From contig NZ_WSTC01000008.1 in NCBI RefSeq assembly GCF_009789195.1, forward strand, positions 124,001 through 188,000: 64,000 bases of DNA, read 5' to 3'. Below, piece by piece: positions 25,180-33,648 of this stretch. The translations under genes and the position numbers were made by a program. The stretch is from Paenibacillus sp. MMS18-CY102. Lineage in GTDB: Bacteria; Bacillota; Bacilli; Paenibacillales; Paenibacillaceae. The notes beneath the pieces are model-generated. The model made no database searches, had not been told where the DNA came from, and was given only the letters and a program-made list of their open reading frames with translations. Position 1 is the stretch's first letter. Every line of letters begins with the position of its first letter.

Positions 25180-26187
25180 ATGGTGCAGGAGCGTACGGTT
25201 AAAAACATCGGAGTCATCGGATGTGCGGCAATTTTGCCGCGCGTCCTTATTGAGCCACTTAAAAGCATTGGGCATTTGCAAATTCACGGCATTTCCAGCA
25301 GAACGAGAAGTAAAGCAGAAAGTTACGCGGAGCAATATGGCATACCGGTCGTTTACGATAGCTATGAAGCATTACTGGCAAGCCCTGATATCGATTTCAT
25401 TTATATTTTGCTATGCAACGATTTACATGCGGAATGGATTATCCGTTCGATCGAGGCTGGCAAGCATGTATTAGTCGAGAAGCCTCTTTGCCTGAATGGC
25501 AAGGAGGCAGTTCGAATTAAAGCCGCATATGAGCGTGCGCAAGGGCGCGTACATGTGCTGGAAGGGCTTATGGTTCAGCATCATCCTTGGCAGCAAGCGG
25601 TGAAAAACTTGATCGATAGTCGTGAGTACGGAGCCTTGCAGTCTATCTCGTCAGCAATCAGCTTTATTCCCAAGGAATCGTTTCAGTCTAACTATCGGAG
25701 CTTCCCTGAACGTGGGGGTGGCTCGTTCTATGATCTGGGCTGTTATTGGCTGCAGTTTCTGCAAGCGGTTGTCGGGCTAGACAACGAATCCTTCCAGGGA
25801 CATTCTTTGTTTAATGGGCCCAACGGTGCCGATTGGACGTTTGAGGCAGAGCTGAAGTTAGCTGGCGGAGCAAAAGCAAGTTTGACGACCTCATTCGAGC
25901 AGGCCTATAAGGCAGCGCATACGCTCCATTTTGAGCATGCCATCGTTCAGATGGACGATTTTTTCCGGGCGAACTTAGGCAGCTTGAAGGTTTCATTCAA
26001 AGTAACTGACCTTCGGACGAATGAAACGAGCAAAGTGTCATTTGATCCGCAGAGCTATTATATCAATCAGTTGAATTTCTTTAGTGATGTCATCGATGGA
26101 ATCATGCCGAACGTATCGCTAGATTCGTCAATCGAGCGCATTGTATTGCAAGAATCTATTTACCAATCTGCACAGCAGCTGGTGTAA
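25180..26187 (+). CDS. Gfo/Idh/MocA family oxidoreductase
   Basis: This 335-residue NAD(P)-dependent enzyme has the nucleotide motif IGVIGCAAIL (10-19), the catalytic Lys motif HVLVEKPL and the usual C-terminal beta-sheet domain (YDLGCYWLQFLQ). The family acts on sugars, inositols and related polyols. ATG 25180 lies 3 bp after the radical SAM stop, so the two are probably translationally coupled. Together with the GT-like gene it suggests a sugar or cyclitol portion in the product. A second family member at 62.8 kb is not closely linked. Confidence 0.88.
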   Translation: MVQERTVKNIGVIGCAAILPRVLIEPLKSIGHLQIHGISSRTRSKAESYAEQYGIPVVYDSYEALLASPDIDFIYILLCNDLHAEWIIRSIEAGKHVLVEKPLCLNGKEAVRIKAAYERAQGRVHVLEGLMVQHHPWQQAVKNLIDSREYGALQSISSAISFIPKESFQSNYRSFPERGGGSFYDLGCYWLQFLQAVVGLDNESFQGHSLFNGPNGADWTFEAELKLAGGAKASLTTSFEQAYKAAHTLHFEHAIVQMDDFFRANLGSLKVSFKVTDLRTNETSKVSFDPQSYYINQLNFFSDVIDGIMPNVSLDSSIERIVLQESIYQSAQQLV

Positions 26188-26218
26188 GGCATTCGAATTA
26201 GGAAAGGATGACGGTGCG

Positions 26219-27220
26219 TTGTCTATTGTCGTTCGTAATTTATCCAAAACATTTGAATACTACAAAAAAGAGGTCGGCCTTAAAAGCTCCCTTCGTAACT
26301 TGTTCAATCGGGAGACACTTCATAAGCATGCGGTGTCCGACGTTTCCTTCGAGATCGGAAAGGGGGAGATGGTCGGTTTCTTAGGGCCGAACGGTGCGGG
26401 GAAGACGACGACGCTTAAGATGCTCACAGGCATTCTGTTCCCAACCGAAGGCCAAATTACCGTGCATGGGTTCGTTCCATGGGAACGCAAGAAGGAATTT
26501 AAGAAGAAGTTTGCCATCGTCATGGGCCAGAAAAGCCAGCTATGGTGGGATCTGCCTGCAAGTGAGTCGCTTCATCTCAATAAATTTATTTATGAGGTAG
26601 AGGAAAAGAAATTTCAACGAACGGTCGATGAACTAACGGAGCTGCTAGATGTGAAAGAGCTGCTAAACGTACAGGTGCGGCGGCTTTCGCTTGGTGAACG
26701 CATGAAGCTTGAGCTAATTGCGGCACTGCTGCATCAGCCAGAAGTTATGTTCCTCGATGAACCGACGATCGGGCTGGATATTCTTTCCCAACGCAAAATC
26801 CGAGAATTCCTCAAATTTTACAACCAACAAAGCAAAACAACGATCATGCTGACTAGCCACTACATGAACGACATCGAGGATCTTTGCAAGCGGAGCATTA
26901 TTATTAATGGCGGCAAAGTTGCGTATGATGGTGATCTTGCTCAGGTGAACAACGTCCTCGGCCAGAAAAAGCTGATCAAACTGAAGCTAGAGCAGCCGGT
27001 ATCGGATTTGCAATTGAATCGATTCGGTTATGTTCGTGAGAACAATGGGCTTGAAGCTGTTTTGGAAGTAGAGAAGACAGAGTTAAAGGAATGCGCGCAA
27101 GCTGTGTTGCAGCAGCTTCCGGTGCTAGATCTCACTATTGAGGATATCTCGATTGAAGAAGGCATCGCTCTGCTCTATCAGAAGGAGAATCGTGTCCATG
27201 AGCTGGAAAAAGTACACTAA
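26219..27220 (+). CDS. ABC transporter ATP-binding protein
   Basis: This 333-residue ATPase has Walker A GPNGAGKT (56-63), the signature LSLGERMKLEL, Walker B VMFLDEP and the switch TSHY. It resembles the ATPases that pair with COG4587/COG3694 permeases, where the first 30 residues carry an extra helix. The start is taken as TTG 26219, with AAAGGATGACGG upstream; the open frame extends to 26141 but that would overlap the previous gene. It probably powers export of the cluster product or gives self-resistance. Confidence 0.88.
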   Translation: MSIVVRNLSKTFEYYKKEVGLKSSLRNLFNRETLHKHAVSDVSFEIGKGEMVGFLGPNGAGKTTTLKMLTGILFPTEGQITVHGFVPWERKKEFKKKFAIVMGQKSQLWWDLPASESLHLNKFIYEVEEKKFQRTVDELTELLDVKELLNVQVRRLSLGERMKLELIAALLHQPEVMFLDEPTIGLDILSQRKIREFLKFYNQQSKTTIMLTSHYMNDIEDLCKRSIIINGGKVAYDGDLAQVNNVLGQKKLIKLKLEQPVSDLQLNRFGYVRENNGLEAVLEVEKTELKECAQAVLQQLPVLDLTIEDISIEEGIALLYQKENRVHELEKVH

Positions 27221-27998
27221 AACATTTACGATGGGGCTCCAAAACGCATTGGAGTATCGCACGAATTTTCTGCTGGGCTTGTTAAGCGCTGTCTTCCCAA
27301 TTCTTATCCAAATCTTCCTATGGAAAGCGATTTTCCATAGCAATGAAGATTCGAGCGTATTCGGTTACTCGGAAGCGCAGGTAATTGCCTATGCTGTGTT
27401 AGCACCGTTGTTCGCGAAGCTTGTCTCTACAGGCTTCGAATACGACATTGCTAATGATGTGAAGAACGGCCAGCTGAGCAAGTTCGTCGTCCAGCCGATC
27501 CGTTATTTCGTATTTCGGCTGTGCAGCTTCCTTGGGGAAAAAAGCTTGCATATGACCATTATTGCAATTATTACGGCCGTTGCGGCTGTTTTTGTCCGTA
27601 ATGCGATTCCTTGGGACATCTCGCGTATACTCGTGTGCGTGCTGTCGTTGCTGCTCGCAGTCGCTGTAAATTTTCTCATTTCCTACAATTTGAGCATGAT
27701 TTCGTTCTGGATGGTAGAGGTTTGGGGTGTATTCTTAACGTTCGGGCTCGTTGCTAACATCGCGAGCGGCGGCATTTTTCCGCTCGATATGTTCGGTGAA
27801 ACCGCGCAGGCGATCCTTAACGTGCTGCCATTCAAATATATCGTGTTCTTTCCTGTCAGTGTGCTGCTCGGCAAGCTATCTTCTAGCGAGATGCTCTTCG
27901 GCCTTCTCATACAAGTGGTCTGGATCGTCGGTTTAACTGGCATATCCTCCTTGCTGTGGGCAAGAGGCATGAAAAAGTATGAATCGGTGGGGGGCTAG
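27198..27998 (+). CDS. ABC-2 type transporter permease 1
   Basis: This 266-residue protein has six predicted membrane helices (for example IQIFLWKAIF, ILVCVLSLLLAVAVNFLI). The N terminus, WKKYTKTFTMGLQNALEYR, is typical of COG4587-type permeases. ATG 27198 follows AGAAGGAGAATC and overlaps the end of the ATPase gene by 23 bases. With the next gene it would form the membrane part of the exporter. Confidence 0.85.
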   Translation: MSWKKYTKTFTMGLQNALEYRTNFLLGLLSAVFPILIQIFLWKAIFHSNEDSSVFGYSEAQVIAYAVLAPLFAKLVSTGFEYDIANDVKNGQLSKFVVQPIRYFVFRLCSFLGEKSLHMTIIAIITAVAAVFVRNAIPWDISRILVCVLSLLLAVAVNFLISYNLSMISFWMVEVWGVFLTFGLVANIASGGIFPLDMFGETAQAILNVLPFKYIVFFPVSVLLGKLSSSEMLFGLLIQVVWIVGLTGISSLLWARGMKKYESVGG

Positions 27999-28002
27999 CA
28001 GC

Positions 28003-28815
28003 GTGCAAACCGTAATGAAGGAATGCCGAAGATACGGATTAATTTATTGGCTGTTCGTGAAGAACAGCGTCATGTCGATGCTCGAATATCGTGCCAATTT
28101 CTTATTTGGCATATTGGTCGAACTCGGTTTCTTATGCATTAAGCTCTCGTATGTTTATGTCATCTACCGGATCGGCGTCGATATTAATGGCGTATCGCCA
28201 GATCAAATCATGCTGTTTACAGGTGTATATACGATTATGGCGGGCTTGTATTCTACGTTCTTCTATACCAATTTCATTCATCTGCCCGAGCATGTCCGTA
28301 CTGGCTCGCTCGACGTGATGATGACTAGGCCGATCTCACTTCAATTTATGTCGACGATGCGTTCAATTGACGTCGGTTACTCCATTCCGAACCTGATTGG
28401 CGGCATTCTGATGGTTATCTTCGGCTGGCAACGGTCGAATATTCCAGTGACGGCTTGGTCCCTCATTGCTTTCGTCGGCTTCATCTTGCTCGGCGTGTTA
28501 TTAACCTATGCGATTTTCCTTATTCCACAGCTCATTTCGTTCTGGACGGTGAAGACCGGAGGCGTAAATGACCTGTCTAATGCCATGTTCGATTTTAACC
28601 AAATGCCGATGGCGATTTATAACAAATACATCCAACGCGCAGGCATGTTCGTTATTCCGATTTTCCTGATTACGAATCTCTCGCCGCTTGTCGTTCTAAA
28701 ACAGGTGAGCACGGTCGAACTCGTTTGGGGGCTTCTGGCTCCATTCGTATTCCTTGGCGTGACGAGGCTGATCTGGAAATTTGCAGTTCGCAATTATACG
28801 AGTGCAAGCAGTTAA
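28003..28815 (+). CDS. ABC-2 type transporter permease 2
   Basis: This 270-residue protein has six predicted membrane helices and is of COG3694 type, the usual partner of the previous gene. The conserved N-terminal region (LFVKNSVMSMLEYRANF) and the HVRTGSLDVMMTRPIS loop are clear. GTG 28003 is chosen because GGTGGGGGG precedes it; ATG 27979 lies inside the upstream gene. The three-gene set is a complete exporter. Confidence 0.85.
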   Translation: MQTVMKECRRYGLIYWLFVKNSVMSMLEYRANFLFGILVELGFLCIKLSYVYVIYRIGVDINGVSPDQIMLFTGVYTIMAGLYSTFFYTNFIHLPEHVRTGSLDVMMTRPISLQFMSTMRSIDVGYSIPNLIGGILMVIFGWQRSNIPVTAWSLIAFVGFILLGVLLTYAIFLIPQLISFWTVKTGGVNDLSNAMFDFNQMPMAIYNKYIQRAGMFVIPIFLITNLSPLVVLKQVSTVELVWGLLAPFVFLGVTRLIWKFAVRNYTSASS

Positions 28816-28832
28816 AGCGTGGGAGGGAAAGC

Positions 28833-30113
28833 ATGACTACGAGCAAACATACAGCGCTTAGCGATGCCAGCATCGAGCAAGCGGTGGAACGATTCGGAAC
28901 CCCTTTATATCTCTATGATGCGGCTGTCGTCGAGCAGAAGGTGACTGAGCTGCGCAGCTGTTTTCCCGAGCAAGCAGAGCTATTTTATTCATTCAAATGC
29001 AATCCGCTCGTCGGCATTGCGCAGCTGCTCCTCCGGCAGGGCTGCCGAGTTGAAGTCGCTTCTGGCGGCGAGCTAACTGCAGCCCTGCATGCAGGGTATG
29101 ATCCTAGCAATATCGTATTCACGAGCCCTGGCAAGACGGAAGAGGAGTTGCGGCTAGCCATTCGATCAGGTATTTACTGTATTAATATCGAGAATATGAA
29201 TGAAATCGCGTTAGTCGATCAGATCGCTGCACAGCACGGAAAAACGGTAGACATCGCCATTCGGATTAATCCGGATGAGCCGCAGCAGCATGCAGCAAGC
29301 ATCAAGATGTCGGGCGTTCCATCCCAGTTTGGCATGGACCCATCGTTCTTGCCGGAAGCAATCGAAACGGCGCTTCGTATGGCGAATATCCGTTTGATCG
29401 GCTTCCATATCTACCTGGGCACTCAGATTTTACAGGCGGAAGCCATCGTGCGCCATTTTGGCCAGTCCATTCGAACAGCTGTCGAGTTAGCTGATCGATA
29501 CGGCTTGGAGCTTCGATTTCTCGACATCGGCGGCGGCTTCGGGGTTCCTTACTTCCCCAAAGAAACCGCGCTCGATCTATCCGCATTACAGCAAGGCATT
29601 GCGCAGGTATGGCAAGAATGGGGGAGCAATCTCGCGAATACGCGGCTTGCGGTCGAGAGCGGTCGGTTTCTGATGGCGGAATCCGGCGTTTTTGTTTCCA
29701 AGGTGCTATATACCAAGGAAAGCAAAGGCAGCCATTACGTCATTGGCGATGGCGGATCCCATCAGCATGCGTCTTCGGCATTCCTAGGGCGCTACATTCG
29801 GAGCAATTTCCCGATGCGTGTCATTGGCGAAGGCGTGGGCGAACAAGAGGTAACGGTGACAGGGCCATTATGTACATCAACGGACGTAATCGGGAATAAA
29901 GTAAATTTGCCGCTTGCATCCGCCGGTGATCTTATCGTCGTCGAGAAGTCTGGCGCGTATGGTTTAACGCACAGCCCGACGATGTTCTTAAGCCATCCGG
30001 TTCCAGCCGAGGTACTTATCGACCATGAGCGGCATTATGTGCTGCGGGAACGCGGCCAGTTCAGCGATTGCCTGCGTGGGCAGCATCCGTTAGCTGAAGG
30101 AGTGACGTTATGA
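28833..30113 (+). CDS. PLP-dependent decarboxylase, BtrK/LysA-like
   Basis: This 426-residue fold-type III PLP enzyme has the PLP Lys at K55 in FYSFKCNPL, a phosphate-binding GGGFG motif (LDIGGGFGVPYF) and a C-terminal beta domain (ESGAYGL-like KSGAYGLTHSP). Segments SIKMSGVPSQFGMD, GFHIYLGTQ and GDGGSHQHASSAFLGR match my recollection of BtrK, which decarboxylates glutamate while it is bound to the BtrI carrier protein, better than diaminopimelate decarboxylase. ATG 28833 follows GGGAGGGAAAGC. The start of the next gene overlaps its stop (ATGA). Whether its substrate is free or carrier-bound is not known. Confidence 0.85.
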   Translation: MTTSKHTALSDASIEQAVERFGTPLYLYDAAVVEQKVTELRSCFPEQAELFYSFKCNPLVGIAQLLLRQGCRVEVASGGELTAALHAGYDPSNIVFTSPGKTEEELRLAIRSGIYCINIENMNEIALVDQIAAQHGKTVDIAIRINPDEPQQHAASIKMSGVPSQFGMDPSFLPEAIETALRMANIRLIGFHIYLGTQILQAEAIVRHFGQSIRTAVELADRYGLELRFLDIGGGFGVPYFPKETALDLSALQQGIAQVWQEWGSNLANTRLAVESGRFLMAESGVFVSKVLYTKESKGSHYVIGDGGSHQHASSAFLGRYIRSNFPMRVIGEGVGEQEVTVTGPLCTSTDVIGNKVNLPLASAGDLIVVEKSGAYGLTHSPTMFLSHPVPAEVLIDHERHYVLRERGQFSDCLRGQHPLAEGVTL

Positions 30114-31468
30114 GTGAAGCATTTTCCATGCTGCGTTTGCTGACCCAGGCCCGCAATGAAGGAACGATTGTATGGCTATGCAACATCGGGGCAGAGCAGT
30201 ATTGGCATCCGCAATCACGCGGTATCCCTGACCGGGAAGAGGATCGGATCGTCAATCGCATCGAGGAAATGAACCTGCTGTTGTGCCGTCCCCAGGACGT
30301 GCTAATTCTTCGTGAGCAGCCTGATCCCGCATTTCTAGCCGAGCTGCGGCGTTTAGGGTTTGATATTCCGGCGATCTTGACGGTTGCTGCGCCTGATTAC
30401 CAAACGCCGATATCGGAGCTGGTCTTGAAGGATGAAGGTTTGCTGCAACAGCTTAAGGAAAAGGTGCAGGAAATAGGCCAGGTTTATTTTATGCCATACG
30501 CCGTTACAATGCTCGAAGAAGAAATTGCGCAAATTTGCGGTTTAAGTTTAATTGGCCCATCTTCTGAAACCGCTGCCATTGTAAATGATAAAATTTTGAA
30601 TCGGCAGATGGCTGAAGAATTGCAGTTCCCTGTTAGCGCTGGCATCGTAAGCGATTCATTAGAGGAATTGAAGAAAAACTATCCAAGCCTGAAGGGCGCC
30701 AGCGGCAAAATGATTCTTAAGGAGCCTTATGCAGCATCTGGGAAAGGGCTCTATATTATTGAGAGCGATGAGCAATGCAATGCATTGTTCGCACGGTTGT
30801 CACGTTTGGCTGCACGGCGGCCGAAGCATCCGTGGATGCTAGAGCAATGGGTAGATAAATCGGCAGATGTTAATGTCCAGCTGTTCGTGCAGACAGACGG
30901 GACTGTCGATGTGTTCTCCATTAAACGCCAAGTTCTCAATGGCACGGTGTATATCGGTTCACAGATGCCTGCAGTGCTCGATTCAGAAGTAATCGAGAGC
31001 TTCCAGGCTTATGGTGAAGCCATCGGCCGTTATTTGCACAAGCTTGGTTATCATGGCGTCGCTGGGATTGACTCGATGATTAGTAAAGATGGCGTCATCA
31101 TCCCGATCATCGAAGTGAACGGTCGGTTTACGCTTTCGACTTATTTGTCATTTATCCCGCATGTGCTTGGCAATAAAAAGATGTTCTCGCGATATTTTCG
31201 CGTGTTAACGAACGAGCCTGTGTTTTATGCAGATTTGTGCAAGCAACTGGAATCGGAGCAATTGCTCTATCAGCCAGAAAGCGGGCAGGGCGTCATCCTC
31301 TATACGTCAGGAACGCTGCCGAATGTATCAATTAGTGGAGATGAACGTTACATGGGCAGGGTCTTTGCATTGATTGCAGCGGATGATTGGACAGAAGTAG
31401 AGCGATTATCTGCACTGCTTGAGCAATCCATTAATAAGCTGACGGATCGAATGGCCGTATCACGATGA
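30110..31468 (+). CDS. Pre-ATP-grasp ligase 2 (BtrJ-like)
   Basis: This 452-residue protein is a paralogue of the ligase at 21517-22851. Its pre-ATP-grasp segment reads IGAEQYWHPQSRGIPDREED and ends in LCRPQDVLILRE. The ATP-grasp part has GKMILKEPYAASGKGLYIIE, WMLEQWVDKSADVNVQLF and VAGIDSMI...PIIEVNGRFTLS. The order decarboxylase-ligase-carrier with overlapping ends matches an aminoacyl-carrier pathway. It is the second of two ligases, so the product likely contains two different amino-acid-derived units, or one ligase acts on a decarboxylated unit. Confidence 0.82.
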   Translation: MSEAFSMLRLLTQARNEGTIVWLCNIGAEQYWHPQSRGIPDREEDRIVNRIEEMNLLLCRPQDVLILREQPDPAFLAELRRLGFDIPAILTVAAPDYQTPISELVLKDEGLLQQLKEKVQEIGQVYFMPYAVTMLEEEIAQICGLSLIGPSSETAAIVNDKILNRQMAEELQFPVSAGIVSDSLEELKKNYPSLKGASGKMILKEPYAASGKGLYIIESDEQCNALFARLSRLAARRPKHPWMLEQWVDKSADVNVQLFVQTDGTVDVFSIKRQVLNGTVYIGSQMPAVLDSEVIESFQAYGEAIGRYLHKLGYHGVAGIDSMISKDGVIIPIIEVNGRFTLSTYLSFIPHVLGNKKMFSRYFRVLTNEPVFYADLCKQLESEQLLYQPESGQGVILYTSGTLPNVSISGDERYMGRVFALIAADDWTEVERLSALLEQSINKLTDRMAVSR

Positions 31469-31491
31469 ACATGAATGGGGGAGTGGACGTT

Positions 31492-31749
31492 ATGGCAGTA
31501 GGTGTAAAACTAGAAGATTTGGTGGAAATCGTGTCCAGTGTGTTGCAAACAGAAGACATGCCGTTAGATGAGCTGAATGAGGATACGGATCTTCGCAATT
31601 ATAATTTGAGCTCCATTACTGCGGTAGAGCTTATTGTCGCAGTTGAAGAGCGGTACGACATTATCGTGCCGGAAGATGATTTGATGATCGAGAATGTCAA
31701 TACGATTGCCAAGCTCAGGGAGCTTATCACAAAATATATTTCCGAATAA
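31492..31749 (+). CDS. Acyl carrier protein 2
   Basis: This 85-residue carrier protein has NLSSITAVELIVAVEERYDI, with S41 as the likely phosphopantetheine site; the usual Asp before it is Ser. It has four predicted helices. ATG 31492 is chosen because GGGGGAG at 31477-31483 is well spaced; an in-frame ATG at 31465 overlaps the ligase stop. It follows ligase 2 directly, as acyl carrier protein 1 precedes ligase 1. Confidence 0.87.
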   Translation: MAVGVKLEDLVEIVSSVLQTEDMPLDELNEDTDLRNYNLSSITAVELIVAVEERYDIIVPEDDLMIENVNTIAKLRELITKYISE

Positions 31750-31761
31750 GGGAGGGAATTT

Positions 31762-32790
31762 ATGTCTATCGTTATTCCACAGATGATGGTGCAGCCAGGC
31801 TTGCATTGCTTATTCGCAAGCATGCGCACGATGCTGGCAGCCAGTTATGGCGTTAATCTCTCGGAAGCTGAAATCTATTTTCGAAGTGATGGCATGAATG
31901 TGGAATATGATCCAATTGCGCGCCCGTTCTGGATCGGGCGCGCAGGCGATGAGATGCTTCGGCATATGAATACGGATGGGCCTGTACGCTTGCAGTATAG
32001 TTTCGACTCGGGTGCATGGGCGGATAGAGCGCAGTTTATCGAGGACATAAAGGAAGAATTGATGGCAAGAAGGCCGGTTCTGCTGTTTGCCTATAGCGGG
32101 TTTCTCACCTATCATGCGATTTATCGCGACAATCCGAGCCGACCGCATGTTGTGCTGTTATATGGTTTGGATGAATCGAATGATCGCATGGATATCATCG
32201 ATTCGTTCTTGCTTGAATATTCAGGAGAGGCTCATACGTACCAAGGGCCTGCCTCACTTCATGATGTGATGCAGGGGCTTTATGGCGTCGGTTTCATGCC
32301 TGGCGTTAAGCCTGATTGCGAAGGCGAAGAACATGAGTTTATGAGCTTGCTGCGGGAGCGAATTGGCCGGTTTCTAGCAACGCAGCCTAGCAGGGATGGA
32401 GCTTCGGTGCATGGGCTGCAAGCCTATTATGCTTTTGTCGAAGCGCTAGAGAAAGCTGCTGAGCTAGATGCAGAGCAATTTACGGACGTCTGTAAAGAAG
32501 CCTATTATTGTTTGCGCATCGGCGGTGTCATGCATCAGTGGACGTATTTTATGGCGCTTGTGGAGGAGTTCCCAACCTCTTTCCAGTCAGGTGCTAGTGC
32601 GTGGATGACTCGGTTCGAAGCAGAACACTTGGATTGGAAGAAGCATTTGCTCAACATCTATAAATTCGGGTTGCGCAGCAATCGGTCCGGTTGGCCAGCG
32701 CTATTGAACCAAACCCGCCATCTGCTTGATCGGCAGCAATCGCTGTTAGAAGCGTTTGTTGATGATATGATCGTGCCAGTACGGCAGTAA
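31762..32790 (+). CDS. BtrH N-terminal domain protein (papain-like acyltransferase)
   Basis: This 342-residue protein has the BtrH-type N-terminal domain: Cys16 in QPGLHCLFASMRTML, followed by AASYGVNLSEAEIYF, then His129 in SRPHVVLLYG and Asp147 in DIIDSF, in the order expected of a papain-like triad. The C-terminal half is helical and unassigned. BtrH transfers the side chain from carrier protein BtrI to the aminoglycoside amine, so this protein is a candidate for moving the finished acyl unit from a carrier here to an acceptor. ATG follows AAGGGAGGGAATTT. It is the last gene of the cluster, followed by a strong terminator. Confidence 0.82.
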   Translation: MSIVIPQMMVQPGLHCLFASMRTMLAASYGVNLSEAEIYFRSDGMNVEYDPIARPFWIGRAGDEMLRHMNTDGPVRLQYSFDSGAWADRAQFIEDIKEELMARRPVLLFAYSGFLTYHAIYRDNPSRPHVVLLYGLDESNDRMDIIDSFLLEYSGEAHTYQGPASLHDVMQGLYGVGFMPGVKPDCEGEEHEFMSLLRERIGRFLATQPSRDGASVHGLQAYYAFVEALEKAAELDAEQFTDVCKEAYYCLRIGGVMHQWTYFMALVEEFPTSFQSGASAWMTRFEAEHLDWKKHLLNIYKFGLRSNRSGWPALLNQTRHLLDRQQSLLEAFVDDMIVPVRQ

Positions 32791-32793
32791 TTC

Positions 32794-32831
32794 AAAAAGG
32801 CGATGCAGGCTAAAATCTGCATCGCCTTTTT
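32794..32831. terminator. Strong bidirectional terminator
   Basis: A perfect 15-base stem (AAAAAGGCGATGCAG with CTGCATCGCCTTTTT) lies between the end of the cluster and the convergent SDR gene. It marks the 3' boundary of the cluster. Confidence 0.9.
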
Positions 32832-32835
32832 ATTG

Positions 32836-33456
32836 CTAATAAGCAATCCCTGCTCGTGAACGAATATATTCGTCGCTAAAAAGCTGTTGATACGCAAAAT
32901 CGGCTGTGTCTTGAACCGAAATTTGAACGCCGTCGACAGGAAGGAAATCGCGAAGCACACGATAGTGGCCGGTTCGTTCACCATCCGGAAGATAGGTTGG
33001 GCAGACGATCGTCCAATCCAAGCCGGATTGGTCCATCAGCTCATAAAACCGGTGATGTTCCTCGGCAGCTCTAGTCAGCGTACGGCGTGACTCATTCGAT
33101 TGGTAACGAAGAAGGCCAGGCTCAGTGCGGCTATTCAAGATACCTGCGGTTCCGATCGAGAGGATACGTTGAATGTGATGCTGATTCATTGCTTCAATGA
33201 GGAGGGGGGCGCATTCGGTTAACGCAGAGCCTCCATCCGTACTCAGGGCACTTAATACGGCATCGATGCCCTGTGTTGCTTGCGTTAGGTCCGATGAGTC
33301 TGTGGCATCGCCGCGCAATAACGCCAAATTGCTGTGTTCCGTCGTTATTTTGCTTGGATCGCGTACGAGGGCTTTCACCTCATGGCCATCGGCCAACGCT
33401 TGTGTTATCCATTGCTGCCCTACACGGCCAGTCGCTCCCAAAATCAATATTCGCAT
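32836..33456 (-). CDS. NAD(P)-binding atypical SDR (NmrA/HSCARG-like)
   Basis: This 206-residue protein begins MRILILGATGRVGQQW, with the GATGxxG nucleotide motif, and contains ALVRDPSK and LLRGDATD, typical of atypical short-chain dehydrogenases of the NAD(P)-binding type (YwnB/YtfG-like). The catalytic YxxxK of classical SDRs is not evident. It is separated from the cluster by a terminator and read in the opposite direction, so it is not part of it. Confidence 0.85.
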   Translation of the reverse strand: MRILILGATGRVGQQWITQALADGHEVKALVRDPSKITTEHSNLALLRGDATDSSDLTQATQGIDAVLSALSTDGGSALTECAPLLIEAMNQHHIQRILSIGTAGILNSRTEPGLLRYQSNESRRTLTRAAEEHHRFYELMDQSGLDWTIVCPTYLPDGERTGHYRVLRDFLPVDGVQISVQDTADFAYQQLFSDEYIRSRAGIAY

Positions 33457-33648
33457 GTGTCTATTCCTTCCTGAGAAACATTAGTTGGTACATACGTTAC
33501 ATGGCCAGCATGGGCTTGTCCACTATGAATGGCGATTGGAAGAAATGAAAAACAGCGCCCCGCCTGCATTGAATGGAGACCGGTACGCCGTTTTATACGG
33601 ATTGAAAGGAATGTAAAGGTGGGAGCAGCATTGGGGGGAGAGAAGGAG

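Noticed and set aside
33457-33648. Short plus-strand ORF (MKNSAPPALNGDRY...)
   Set aside because: It has only 23 codons, no ribosome binding site and no recognisable family.
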